Positions 52,300-61,583 of a DNA stretch of 64,000 nucleotides are shown piece after piece (the first letter of the stretch is position 1; every line of letters starts with the position of its first letter). Source of the DNA: Aeoliella mucimassa (lineage in GTDB: Bacteria > Planctomycetota > Planctomycetia > Pirellulales > Lacipirellulaceae); assembly GCF_007748035.1 (NCBI RefSeq), contig NZ_CP036278.1, forward strand, positions 2,046,001 through 2,110,000, in the 5' to 3' direction. A program made the translations under genes and the position numbers. Below the pieces are notes generated by a model, which was not told the origin of the DNA, did not search any database, and saw nothing but the letters and a program-made list of their open reading frames with translations.

Positions 52300-52437
52300 G
52301 CCTAACGCTACCAACACACTCCAAATCATCAGCATCCACTGGAACAAATAACCACCGAGCCAATCGCCGCAGTTTTGATTCCGCTCATCACTTCGCGACC
52401 CTTGAGACTTCGTGGTTGACATGGCGAAAGCACTACA

Positions 52438-53319
52438 ATGTCCATTCTTATTGATAAGTCGACGCGTGTGATCTGTCAGGGTATTACCGGACGGGCCGGC
52501 GAGTTTCACTCCAAGAACTGCATCGAGTACGGCTCGAACCTCGTCGCCGGCGTTACCCCTGGCAAAGGGGGAGCCACGGTGCTCGATCGCCCGGTCTACG
52601 ACACCGTGGCCGAAGCGGTGGAGAAGCACGAAGCCAACGCGACAATGATTTTTGTGCCGCCGCCGTTCACGGCCGACGCCATTCTCGAAGCAGCCGATGC
52701 TGGCATCGAAGTGATCATCGCCATCACCGAAGGGGTGCCAGTGATCGACATGGCACGCGTCTACAGCTCGCTCGAAAACAACTACCCCAACTCGGTACTT
52801 GTTGGCCCCAACTGCCCGGGCATCATCACCCCCGGCGAGTGCAAAATGGGCATCATGCCCGGCTACATCCACACGCCTGGCCCCGTGGGTGTGATGAGCC
52901 GTAGCGGCACCCTGACCTACGAAGCGGTCTGGCAGCTCACCAACCTCGGGCTCGGCCAGAGCACCTGCGTTGGTCTCGGCGGCGACCCGATCGTCGGCAC
53001 CAGCTTCATCGACCTGCTCAAGATGTACCAGGCCGATGGCAAGACCGAAGCCATTATGATGATGGGCGAAATCGGCGGCACCGCCGAAGAGGAAGCGGCC
53101 GCGTACATCAAAGAGCACGTGACCAAGCCGGTTGCTGCGTTCATCGCCGGTCGTACCGCCCCTCCCGGCAAGCGGATGGGCCACGCGGGCGCGATCATCT
53201 CGGGCGGTAAGGGAACCGCTGAAGACAAAATCGCCGCCTTGCAGGACGCCGGCATCGAAGTGGCCGAAAGCCCCGCCGACATGGGCACGGCCCTCAAGCG
53301 AGCCATGGAAAAGAAGTAG
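52438..53319 (+). CDS. sucD: Succinyl-CoA synthetase, alpha subunit
   Basis: 293 residues. The CoA-binding N-terminal domain has [11 protein letters not shown] and TPGKGG. The ligase domain has the phosphorylated His249 in [14 protein letters not shown], the Gly-rich [15 protein letters not shown] and [20 protein letters not shown]. The protein forms the enzyme with SucC. Length is standard for the family. Confidence 0.97.
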   Translation: MSILIDKSTRVICQGITGRAGEFHSKNCIEYGSNLVAGVTPGKGGATVLDRPVYDTVAEAVEKHEANATMIFVPPPFTADAILEAADAGIEVIIAITEGVPVIDMARVYSSLENNYPNSVLVGPNCPGIITPGECKMGIMPGYIHTPGPVGVMSRSGTLTYEAVWQLTNLGLGQSTCVGLGGDPIVGTSFIDLLKMYQADGKTEAIMMMGEIGGTAEEEAAAYIKEHVTKPVAAFIAGRTAPPGKRMGHAGAIISGGKGTAEDKIAALQDAGIEVAESPADMGTALKRAMEKK

Positions 53320-53963
53320 TCGCCGAATCGGTCGCATACGGCCGATCTCGCTACGAAATCTACCATCGCTGCTCCGCCAGACCGACCCGCAAGTTCGCGC
53401 GAATAAAGCCCCCAAACCCCGGAAATCGATTTGTGGGGGCAAAATAATCGCCGTGGGTTGCTGCGCGGTGGTTGTAAGTCGTGTTGTGCCTTGGCTTTGC
53501 ATCACGCGGTCTCCAACACTCGTCAGCCATTTCGCCCCACCCCACGGCAGGTGGGGGCAAAACTCCTCTTATATCGCTCGATGCGATGCATCTGTACAGG
53601 TGTCATTAGAGCAGACCGCGCGGCCAATTGCGACTAAAAACTCGGCGGAATATGGGTAGGTAGGGAGGCCTCGGGGCTCAGAGGGCGAGGTAGGGTTTTG
53701 GGTGCTTGCAAGCATCGCTTGAGACAGACTCTACTGTATCGATGCTGGCAAGCAACACATCGTACGAGTCAGCCATGGATACCATCGACCTTGAAGAACG
53801 CCGTTGGCGAGCGCGAGTTGCCTTGATACCATTCGGCATAGCGGCCGTGGTGGTGATGGTCGCGTACGCTGCCTCGCATCTTCTGCCTTTGAGTAGGGAG
53901 GCTACCGCTTCCTGCTGGGGGACCGTCGCAGCGATTCTGGCCTTCAATTTGGAGCGTCGACTA
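53320..53963. other. Intergenic region with GC-rich hairpins
   Basis: Holds the hairpin at 53408-53440 and a further TGGGGGCAAA at 53552-53561, which pairs in part with GCCCCACC near 53534. TCGTGTTGTGCC (53479-53490) is shared with 36180-36191. From 53775 an open frame encodes two hydrophobic stretches, continuous with the next gene; it may be an extension of that gene but is not a separate supported one. Confidence 0.45.
53408..53440. terminator. Hairpin downstream of sucD
   Basis: GCCCCCA (53408-53414) pairs with TGGGGGC (53434-53440), with some further A-T pairing inside. No T-run follows on the plus strand. It lies about 90 bases after the sucD stop. Confidence 0.4.
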
Positions 53964-55142
53964 ATGGAAAATACTGATCTTGCGAAACAACTCCATCGGC
54001 GTCTTCTGGCAGCTTTCATGGTGTGTTCTGTTACCGCTAGCTTGCCAGCAACCGAGTTCCTGCCTGCAGGTGACCTACTAGGCGGGGCGATTTACAGCGA
54101 ACTGCGTGGGGTAAGTGCAAATGGTTCTCGGGCTGCTGGTATGTCATCGGCTGCTATTGACGGTGCGGTACTCTGGACAGAAGTGGATGGGCTTACCCCG
54201 ATCGCAGCAAGAGGTTTCGCACAAGCCATCTCGGGCGACGGTTCGACTGTAGTTGGCGGAGTGTTTAATCAATCGACGGGGGCAACGGAACCCTTTGTTT
54301 GGAATAATAACAGCGGGATAACGATGCTTGGTTTTCCCTCCGGAATCTCTCCCTCGGGCCTGGCGGTAGCGGAAGACGTTTCTGCCGATGGCAGCATCGT
54401 CGTCGGTGCAACGTCTTTCGGAGGCAATAGCGAGGCGTTTCGCTGGACGGAGGGGGGCGGCTTTCAGAGCCTAACGCAGCAACTCCCAGGTTCGCCTTCG
54501 GGTAGTTCGGCAAACGGGATCTCTGCCGATGGTAAAGTGATTGTTGGTGGCACAACTGGCTCTTACAAAACAGCCTTTCGCTGGACTAGCAATGATGGCG
54601 GTATCGTCTTGGGCGACTTGCCAGGAGGGCAGTTGGATTCTTCTGCAACCGCTGTATCCGCAGATGGCACCGTAGTGGTTGGCACTTCTAACTCCGAAGA
54701 TTCGCCTATTGAGGCCTTTCGCTGGACGGAAGAAACCGGCATGGTAGGATTAGGGTTTTTGTCGGATAGTTTTTCCCAAACGGTACCATTGGGGGTTACT
54801 GGTTCCGGAGAGGCAATCGTGGGTCGAAATGACAGCTTCGATGCAGTTCCGGACGTATCGGCTTTTTTGTGGACTCACGCATTTGGACTAGAAGACTTGC
54901 AGGTCGTCCTAGGGAACCGCTTTGGGCTCGCCTCTGAACTGAACGGATGGAATCTCACCTCAGCAACTGACATCTCTTCGGATGGCATGTCTATCGTAGG
55001 CATCGGCATCAATCCCAACGGCAACACGGAAGGGTGGCTTGTTCGACTCGATCAACCCATCTTTGTCCCCGAGCCGCGCGGGGGGCTCATGGGGCTATTT
55101 GTGATTGGAAGCTATGCGTTACTACAGTTTCGGCGACAATAA
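53964..55142 (+). CDS. HAF-repeat PEP-CTERM protein, first of a tandem pair
   Basis: 392 residues from ATG 53964, which has GGAG at a nine-base spacing and gives a length equal to that of the neighbouring paralogue. The signal peptide ends SLPATE. The body has HAF-type repeats of about 45 residues (for example VSADGTVVVGTSN followed by EAFRWTEETGMVGLGFL), which probably form a beta-propeller or similar fold. The tail is FVPEPRGGLMGLFVIG with FRRQ at the end, a PEP-CTERM signal. An in-frame extension back to 53775 or earlier would add two hydrophobic segments; a longer product cannot be excluded. Confidence 0.82.
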   Translation: MENTDLAKQLHRRLLAAFMVCSVTASLPATEFLPAGDLLGGAIYSELRGVSANGSRAAGMSSAAIDGAVLWTEVDGLTPIAARGFAQAISGDGSTVVGGVFNQSTGATEPFVWNNNSGITMLGFPSGISPSGLAVAEDVSADGSIVVGATSFGGNSEAFRWTEGGGFQSLTQQLPGSPSGSSANGISADGKVIVGGTTGSYKTAFRWTSNDGGIVLGDLPGGQLDSSATAVSADGTVVVGTSNSEDSPIEAFRWTEETGMVGLGFLSDSFSQTVPLGVTGSGEAIVGRNDSFDAVPDVSAFLWTHAFGLEDLQVVLGNRFGLASELNGWNLTSATDISSDGMSIVGIGINPNGNTEGWLVRLDQPIFVPEPRGGLMGLFVIGSYALLQFRRQ

Positions 55143-55181
55143 ATACCAGCGATCAGCTACAGCAGGGAGTTAGGCGATCCA

Positions 55182-56357
55182 ATGATTTTCTTTCGCAACG
55201 TGAATTCTGATTCTGCTGCGTGTATTATCCTGGGGTGCTGCCTGAGCTATTTGTGTAGCCATGCCCAAGCAACCGAGTTCATTCCGCTCGGAGACCTTCC
55301 GGGAGGCGGGTTTGGCAGTACGGCGATTAGCGTTGATGGCCTGGGACAAAAGGTCGTAGGCTCATCTGCCACCGATACCTCTGACAATGCCTTTTTATGG
55401 ACCGAAGTATCTGGAATTCAGAGCATAGCTCCATCAGGCTCTGCATTGGCGATTTCAGAAGATGGCGTGGTGGTAGTCGGAATGGCGACGAATGCAGGAA
55501 CCGGGATTCAAGAACCCTTTATGTGGGACTCTGCAAATGGCCTGTCTCTTCTTGGCTTTCCCGGGCCTGCTTCGCCTTCTCCCGCAGCAGCCTTAGATGT
55601 CTCCGGCAATGGGGAAGTGGTAGTTGGTTTCACCGTCTTTAACGGAGTGCAAAAAGCTTTTTCTTGGACAGTGGGAGCAGGCTTCGTCGACCTCGAACCG
55701 CTCACTACTGAGACAAGTACCGCAACATCTATCTCAAGAGACGGCAGCGTAATTGCGGGGCAGCTTGGGAATCGAGCGTTCCGTTGGACAGCCACCGATG
55801 GTATGGCTTACCTCGGGGACCTTCCGGGCGGGAGTGACAGTTCGGAGGCCTCTGGAATGTCCGCAGATGGTGCTATAGTGGTGGGTTCCTTCGATTCAAG
55901 TAACGGGAGCGAAGCATTTCGATGGAGCAATGAAACCGGAATGGTGGGACTTGGTTTTCTGTCCACCGATTCTACGTCTAGCTTCGCAGCGGCGACAACT
56001 GAATCTGGTGAAGCCATCGTGGGGCAGAATAGCGTTGGCAATACTGGCGAGGCGTTCTTGTGGACGCCTGCACATGGTATAGAGCCGCTTCAACACGTAC
56101 TAGAAACACGTTTTTCTTTAAGCAATGAACTCAGTGGGTGGGAACTCATATCGGCACTTGATATTTCCGCTGATGGGAGGTTCATTGTTGGACGTGGCAT
56201 AAACACTGACGGAAATAGAGAAGCTTGGCTTGTTCGTCTCGATCAACCCATCTTTGTTCCCGAACCGCGCGGGGGGCTTATGGGGCTACTTGTGATTGGT
56301 GGCTATGCGTTACTGCAGTTCAGGCAAAGAGGAGTCCCAGCGATCGGCTGTAGGTAA
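55182..56357 (+). CDS. HAF-repeat PEP-CTERM protein, second of a tandem pair
   Basis: 391 residues. The same design as the preceding gene: signal peptide ending SHAQATE, LGDLPGGGFGSTAISVDG, repeated EAFRWSNETGMVGLGFL-type units, and a PEP-CTERM tail FVPEPRGGLMGLLVIG. After the tail it carries nine extra residues (GVPAIGCR end). The last 99 bases before the end (56227-56325) are almost the same as those of the first gene (55036-55134), although the bodies differ more. Tandem duplication followed by local gene conversion is likely. Confidence 0.85.
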   Translation: MIFFRNVNSDSAACIILGCCLSYLCSHAQATEFIPLGDLPGGGFGSTAISVDGLGQKVVGSSATDTSDNAFLWTEVSGIQSIAPSGSALAISEDGVVVVGMATNAGTGIQEPFMWDSANGLSLLGFPGPASPSPAAALDVSGNGEVVVGFTVFNGVQKAFSWTVGAGFVDLEPLTTETSTATSISRDGSVIAGQLGNRAFRWTATDGMAYLGDLPGGSDSSEASGMSADGAIVVGSFDSSNGSEAFRWSNETGMVGLGFLSTDSTSSFAAATTESGEAIVGQNSVGNTGEAFLWTPAHGIEPLQHVLETRFSLSNELSGWELISALDISADGRFIVGRGINTDGNREAWLVRLDQPIFVPEPRGGLMGLLVIGGYALLQFRQRGVPAIGCR

Positions 56358-56366
56358 GGGCACAGG

Positions 56367-58022
56367 CTAGTAGTTCTGCTTGAGGTCTTGGTTTCGCAGT
56401 CGAAAATAATGGTCGGCGCGGACGAACTCGATCTCGGGGTGCTCTTCTTCGATCTCGCGCATGATCTCCAGCAGTCGCTCGGGCTGTAGTTCGCTCCAGA
56501 TATCGGCCTGGTAGGCAGCGAAGCGGGGTTGAGTGTCGATGCCAGTCGCAAGTTGTCGCTCGAGGGAGCGGCGGAGTTGGTCTCTTGAGCCCGCGTACGG
56601 AATCTGTAAACGCTCGAAACAAAGTCGATCGCCTTCGAGGCTCGAAGCGACCGTGGGATCGTCTTTGAAGTTCTGCACGGTCACGCCGAGCAGGGTAGGG
56701 CACTGCTGCTCGTAAACCTGGCGCTGCATCGGAGTGAGATTGTCCCAGATGGTCACCACGCGAAGCCCCGCCCGCTGCAGGTAGCGTGAAGTCAACCCCG
56801 TGTAAGCGGCCCACCGCTGCGGATCGTCGATGGTACTGCCGAGCGCGGCGCCAGGCTCTTCGAGCGTGTTGACCGGCATCGTGTAACCCATGCCCGACGG
56901 TCCGCTGATGAAGCAATCGTTCGGCGTTGCCGACTGGTAGTAGTAGTTCATGATGCTCGGGGCGATGTCGACAAGCCCGGGCGAGATGGTCCAGCTGATC
57001 GGCATGTCGCCGCGGGCGTCGGCCGAGCGATCCCAGATGCGGCGCAAGGCGTGCTGTGTGTACTGAATGTTATCGCCATCGCTCAGCAGCATGGCCACGT
57101 AGAGTTTGTTCTGCAACTCAGGCGTGGGCGGAACTTCCGGATGATGAATCGTGTGATCGCCGCCCGAGAACACGGTGGAGTTCATGAAGTGATCGGCCGG
57201 CATCGTACCAATGCCATAGTGCGTCGCGGTGGTTACGCCGGAACGCTCGGTCGTGTACCAACCGAGCACCACCGCGTTGCCCGCGGGCATGTCGGCCAGA
57301 AACTTGCCGAACAGTTCGCGCTCGGCTGGTTCGCGGCAATCGAGCCACACCATGGCCGCGCCGCACGCGGTGGCCATGTCGCGGGTGTGGTGGTAGTCGC
57401 CGCCGCGGCCGGGCCGGGCGCTTATCAGAAAACGCTTTTCGCACTCACTCCAGTAGTTCGCGTATAAGTGCTCGTACACATCGGTGGCGGTTGGCAGCTC
57501 AAGCGAAGTAAGGTCCTCGAGCACTGGTAGGTCGATTTGCTGGGCGAGCAGGTGCTCGCGTATCGTCGGCGTCACCGGCAACGCACCGCGGAGTCCAGCG
57601 ACCGTGGCCGCCAGGTTGCAGAGATGTTCGTTCGCGCTCGGGTCGTACAGCACCACCCCTTTGATTTCACCAGCGTACTTGGCGATCAGGTCGTACTTGT
57701 TGTGGTAGTCGTAGGTAGTGCCGATTTGTAGCCCGAGCGTCTTCTGCCAGGTGTCGGCTCCCTCTTCGCTGCGGCGGTTGATGAGCCAAATGCGAGGGCG
57801 GGTCTTGTTGACGTGACCCTGCAGGGCGACGAACGCAAGCTGCTCGTCGCGGGTGAGCGATTGGATGGGCATCGCATCGAGCGAGTCGGCGGGGGCTGGC
57901 AAATGAGGAAGCACCTGACCATCGGGCCAGTGCCAAGACTCCGGAGCCTCGGCGGCAGCAATCTCAGGAAGCGTAATAACGCAGGCCAGAAGTATCAGAA
58001 CCAAAAATCGGCAAGCAGTCAT
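56367..58022 (-). CDS. Secreted GxGYxYP-domain protein
   Basis: 551 residues from ATG 58022, which puts a signal peptide (MTACRFLVLILLACV) first. It has the GxGYxYP signature as GPSGMGYTMP and the preceding LSDGDNIQYTQHALRRIWD with its acidic cluster, typical of this putative glycoside-hydrolase family common in planctomycetes and Bacteroidetes. N-terminal LINRRSEEGADTWQKTLGL is in the accessory domain of the family. It may act on polysaccharides outside the cytoplasm. Activity of the family is only predicted. Confidence 0.85.
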   Translation of the reverse strand: MTACRFLVLILLACVITLPEIAAAEAPESWHWPDGQVLPHLPAPADSLDAMPIQSLTRDEQLAFVALQGHVNKTRPRIWLINRRSEEGADTWQKTLGLQIGTTYDYHNKYDLIAKYAGEIKGVVLYDPSANEHLCNLAATVAGLRGALPVTPTIREHLLAQQIDLPVLEDLTSLELPTATDVYEHLYANYWSECEKRFLISARPGRGGDYHHTRDMATACGAAMVWLDCREPAERELFGKFLADMPAGNAVVLGWYTTERSGVTTATHYGIGTMPADHFMNSTVFSGGDHTIHHPEVPPTPELQNKLYVAMLLSDGDNIQYTQHALRRIWDRSADARGDMPISWTISPGLVDIAPSIMNYYYQSATPNDCFISGPSGMGYTMPVNTLEEPGAALGSTIDDPQRWAAYTGLTSRYLQRAGLRVVTIWDNLTPMQRQVYEQQCPTLLGVTVQNFKDDPTVASSLEGDRLCFERLQIPYAGSRDQLRRSLERQLATGIDTQPRFAAYQADIWSELQPERLLEIMREIEEEHPEIEFVRADHYFRLRNQDLKQNY

Positions 58023-58151
58023 AGCAGGCGGGGGGGCAGGAGGGAACTCGGGAGGGACCTCCATTAGAACCACCGGATGCCCTGGATGCCAACATGGTGC
58101 AGAGTTGCCTGGCGGCCAGGCGCACTGGAGAATCTGCCCCTCGAGGGACAC

Positions 58152-59021
58152 TTACCACCAGTATCGGGCACCAAACAGCATGGTGGGAATCTGGGCATCG
58201 CCAGCGTCGAGGTATTCGAAGCCGGTGTAAATCTCGCCGAGGCGAAACTGCTGACCCACGGTTGTGCGGAAACGGAACAGCCCCGCATCGCCTAAGCGCC
58301 CGAGATCTAAGTCGTTCGACCAGACCCACGGTTCGACCGGGAGCAAATCGAAACCATAGGTGAAATTGAAGCCAACGTCGTTTTGGTCGCCGTTCATCCA
58401 ATTCACGCCGATGCCGCTCCGCCAGACCGTTCGCGGATTCTGGGCAAAGCGGAGCACCCAGTTCGCGTTGCCCACCGCCAGGTGATCGGTATCGCCGTTG
58501 GGAAGTTTCTCGAAGTAGTTGTCGTACGACAGGTCGATCGTGCTGCGAATTCTCGCCAGGTCGATTTGCAGGCGGTTGCCGATGGTCTGCATGTCGTTGA
58601 AGTTGGTGCCGTACTCCACCTGCGCCCGAGCTGAGCAAATAAAGTTCGTGGAGCGGCAGAACCAATCGGTGTCTTTAAAGGTGCCTGGTTCGAAAGTCGG
58701 TTGGTACCCAGTGAATCGCTCCGCATCGGGATCGTCGAACAAAGAGTAAGGAGGATAGTAGGGAACCGCGAGCGTGTAGAGGATGGCCTGAAAGATAAAC
58801 GAGTCGCTATCGTCGAAGGGATCGGAATACCCACTATCGCCACGCGAAGACGAGCTGCCCGAGCTAGCAGATGAGGAACTCGAACTGCCGGAGTCGGCAG
58901 CACTGGAGCGGAGCTGCCCGAGCTCGCCAGCGATTGCTGTTGGCAACATGAGCATCGCATGCAGCGCGACCATCACTAAACAGCTCATCACCAAGCAGCG
59001 TTTTAGCAAACGTGGTCTCAT
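58152..59021 (-). CDS. Outer-membrane beta-barrel protein with Ser-rich linker
   Basis: 289 residues from ATG 59021, so that the signal peptide (ending TAIAGE) is at the N-terminus. A Ser/Gly-rich low-complexity linker (about 38-65) precedes alternating strands such as QVEYGTNFNDMQTIGNRLQI, WVLRFAQNPRTVWRSGIGV and IYTGFEYLDAGD. It ends RYWW, the aromatic end preferred by the barrel-assembly machinery. It is divergent from two further barrel genes, with 174 bases between. Confidence 0.75.
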   Translation of the reverse strand: MRPRLLKRCLVMSCLVMVALHAMLMLPTAIAGELGQLRSSAADSGSSSSSSASSGSSSSRGDSGYSDPFDDSDSFIFQAILYTLAVPYYPPYSLFDDPDAERFTGYQPTFEPGTFKDTDWFCRSTNFICSARAQVEYGTNFNDMQTIGNRLQIDLARIRSTIDLSYDNYFEKLPNGDTDHLAVGNANWVLRFAQNPRTVWRSGIGVNWMNGDQNDVGFNFTYGFDLLPVEPWVWSNDLDLGRLGDAGLFRFRTTVGQQFRLGEIYTGFEYLDAGDAQIPTMLFGARYWW

Positions 59022-59195
59022 GGTTTTAGCGACTTCAGGTAGTTTTGATGCGAAGCGAGAGGATAGGAAGATTGCCATTTGCGGACAACAGCAGCACGCA
59101 CGGCAGAGCTAGCAAACGTGCGTTCGACCTTGACCCTGCCCGAGGGCAGTTGGTATTCACCGATCCTGGTTTTGCCCCGAAAGAGGAGAGTAACT

Positions 59196-60476
59196 GTGCA
59201 AACGCGGGCCCTAAAGTGGATTGGAATGTGTCTGGTAACAGCAGGAGCTGGGTCGCTATGCGCGCAAACGGCTCAGATTCCCTCCACCAACTACGGGGCG
59301 TTTCCGCAGCAAACTCCCACGTATGCTGCACCCAGTACCAGTACTTTCGCGACGCCGAACTACGGCGGCACCACCTATGGCAGCGCGCCGATCGCACCAC
59401 CAACATTCGATTCGTACGCGACTCCCACGGTTAGCGGTACCACCGGAGCTCCGTCGGTGAGCATGCCGTACGGTTATTCGGCGCCTCCCGCTTCGGGAAC
59501 CTACACGTTTCCTCAGCAAACCGCTCCGGTTACCGGAAACATGCAGAACTACCCTTATGCGGCTAGCGGCTATCAAGCGAGCCCCCAGCAGGGGATCTAT
59601 CCCGATGGGTTGCCGTATCAATGGCAGCAAGGCACCTATGGTTACGAAGCCTCCGACGGAAGCCTGGTGAAGTTCCAGAAGTTTCTGCAGCGGATCGGGC
59701 TGGAGCATACTTGGATCGCTGGCAACGGTGGCGATCAAGATTTCGAATTAAATCGAACCGAAATTGCGGCGACGTTTGGCATTCCCGTGATGCATAACAT
59801 CGAAACCCCGCTGCTGCTGACTCCCGGGTTTGCCATCAACATGCTCGAAGGACCGATTGGCGACCCGCTGGGAGTGCCTCGCGGGCCGGACCTGCCGGGG
59901 CAGATGTACGACGCCTACGTCGACCTGTCGTGGTATCCCCGCCCGTCGGAGTGGTTCGCGGCCGAACTCGGCGTACGCACCGGCGTGTGGACCGACTTCG
60001 ATACCATGAATAGCGACTCGGTGCGCATCCTGGGCCGTGGCTTGGGGGTGATCTCGGTCACTCCGCAGATGGACATCTTGATCGGCGTGGTTTACCTCGA
60101 CCGCATGAGCGTAAAGATCCTGCCTGCTGGTGGTGTGCACTGGCGGCCGAATCAGGACTGGGATCTCTACCTGGTTTTCCCCAATCCCAAGCTGCGTCGC
60201 CGATTGCAATCGACCGGCAACACCGACTGGTGGTGGTACGTGGCCGGCGAGTACGGCGGTGGTTCTTGGACCGTCGACCGCGTCGGCTTGCCCGATCGCA
60301 TCGACTACAACGACATTCGCTTCAGCCTGGGGCTTGAGTGGGAAACTCCCAAGATGGCCCGCGGGCATATGGAAGTCGGTTACGTGTTCGACCGCGAGAT
60401 TCTGTTTGCCAGTGGCGATCCAGCGAAGTTCACCCCTAACGATTCCGTGATGTTGCGAGCTGGGTTTGACTTCTAA
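59196..60476 (+). CDS. Outer-membrane protein with Tyr/Pro-rich N-terminus, paralogue 1
   Basis: 426 residues from GTG 59196, preceded by AGAGGAGAG five bases before it. The signal peptide ends LCAQ. Residues about 25-160 are Pro-, Tyr-, Thr- and Gln-rich (for example TNYGAFPQQTPTYAAP), probably disordered. The rest has beta-barrel strands. It shares an extended segment with the next gene: GVVYLDRMSVKILPAGG, DLYLVFPNPKLRRR and WWWYVAGEYGGGSWTVDR. It ends in LRAGFDF with a terminal Phe, as barrel proteins do. Confidence 0.72.
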   Translation: MQTRALKWIGMCLVTAGAGSLCAQTAQIPSTNYGAFPQQTPTYAAPSTSTFATPNYGGTTYGSAPIAPPTFDSYATPTVSGTTGAPSVSMPYGYSAPPASGTYTFPQQTAPVTGNMQNYPYAASGYQASPQQGIYPDGLPYQWQQGTYGYEASDGSLVKFQKFLQRIGLEHTWIAGNGGDQDFELNRTEIAATFGIPVMHNIETPLLLTPGFAINMLEGPIGDPLGVPRGPDLPGQMYDAYVDLSWYPRPSEWFAAELGVRTGVWTDFDTMNSDSVRILGRGLGVISVTPQMDILIGVVYLDRMSVKILPAGGVHWRPNQDWDLYLVFPNPKLRRRLQSTGNTDWWWYVAGEYGGGSWTVDRVGLPDRIDYNDIRFSLGLEWETPKMARGHMEVGYVFDREILFASGDPAKFTPNDSVMLRAGFDF

Positions 60477-60545
60477 TTGCAAACGGAGCGAATCCAGGGC
60501 GAGGCACTTGTCACCTTTTCACTTACTCAAGCACTTGTCGTAATT

Positions 60546-61577
60546 ATGTCTCGTCGCTTTTTACTCGTTGCGATTGGCTGCCTGATGTCTGCCTCGGCTG
60601 GGGGCCAGACTCCGACTACGGTAGCGCCGGTTTACGTGGAGCCGTTGCAGGATCCTGCGACTTGGACCACCGCCGAACCGGACGACATGGTGCTGTACGG
60701 CACCGACACGATGCAGGGCTCGTATCCGATTTGCCCACCTACGTCGCCAGCGGCCGAGAAAATGGGGAACCTGATTCCGCCGGGCGCGCGTCAGGGATTC
60801 TTCCAGAAAGCAAATGCATCGGTCACCTGGATGCCGCGGCTCGAGGGAGATAGCCTGGGCGTGACCGCGATTCAAACCAATATTGTTACCGCGGTGCCAT
60901 TTCCGCACCGCTACACTCCGCTGACGATCACACCGGAGTACACGCTGCGACTGCTCGATGGCCCCGACTTCATCGACGTGCCAAGCCGGTTGCATGACCT
61001 CTCGGTCGGTTTCAACCACATTCGTCCGCTCAACGACAAGTGGGTATTCAACGGCAGGGTGTCGCTCGGTTTGTATGGCGACGACTACAGCCTGGATGCC
61101 AGCGATGCGTTTCGGGCGTCGGGCTATGCGATGGGCATCCATCAGAAAACGCCGAATAGTCCCCACAAATGGATCGTGGGAGTCGCGTACTTTAACCGAG
61201 CCGGTATGTCGGTGTTTCCCGTCGCCGGTTACATGTACAAGACCGAAGACCTGCAGGTGGATGTCACGTTCCCCCGACCCAAGATCGCCTGGCGAACCTG
61301 GGCCGAGGGGTGTGCTGGGTACAACGAGCGGTGGTGGTACATCTCGGGCGACTTCGGCGGCGGCATCTGGGCGGTGCAACGCGACAGTGGTGCCGACGAC
61401 ACGCTCAGCTACAGCGATATCCGCGTACTGGTAGGTACCGAACGCATTCGCATTGGCCACCTCAGCACCCGACTTGAGTTCGGGTACGTATTTGCTCGTG
61501 AGTTGGAATACGACTCGATGAGCAGCGAGCTTGCCGTCGACGATTCGATCTTCGTCCGCGGCGCACTGCGCTACTAA
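60546..61577 (+). CDS. Outer-membrane protein, paralogue 2
   Basis: 343 residues from ATG 60546. Signal peptide ending SAGGQ. Matches the previous protein over the C-terminal barrel (GVAYFNRAGMSVFPVAG, DVTFPRPKIAWR, RWWYISGDFGGGIWAVQR), but lacks its long Pro/Tyr-rich section. It ends VRGALRY, with an aromatic last residue. The two genes arose by tandem duplication. No function is evident besides likely outer-membrane location. Confidence 0.75.
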   Translation: MSRRFLLVAIGCLMSASAGGQTPTTVAPVYVEPLQDPATWTTAEPDDMVLYGTDTMQGSYPICPPTSPAAEKMGNLIPPGARQGFFQKANASVTWMPRLEGDSLGVTAIQTNIVTAVPFPHRYTPLTITPEYTLRLLDGPDFIDVPSRLHDLSVGFNHIRPLNDKWVFNGRVSLGLYGDDYSLDASDAFRASGYAMGIHQKTPNSPHKWIVGVAYFNRAGMSVFPVAGYMYKTEDLQVDVTFPRPKIAWRTWAEGCAGYNERWWYISGDFGGGIWAVQRDSGADDTLSYSDIRVLVGTERIRIGHLSTRLEFGYVFARELEYDSMSSELAVDDSIFVRGALRY

Positions 61578-61583
61578 GCCGGA

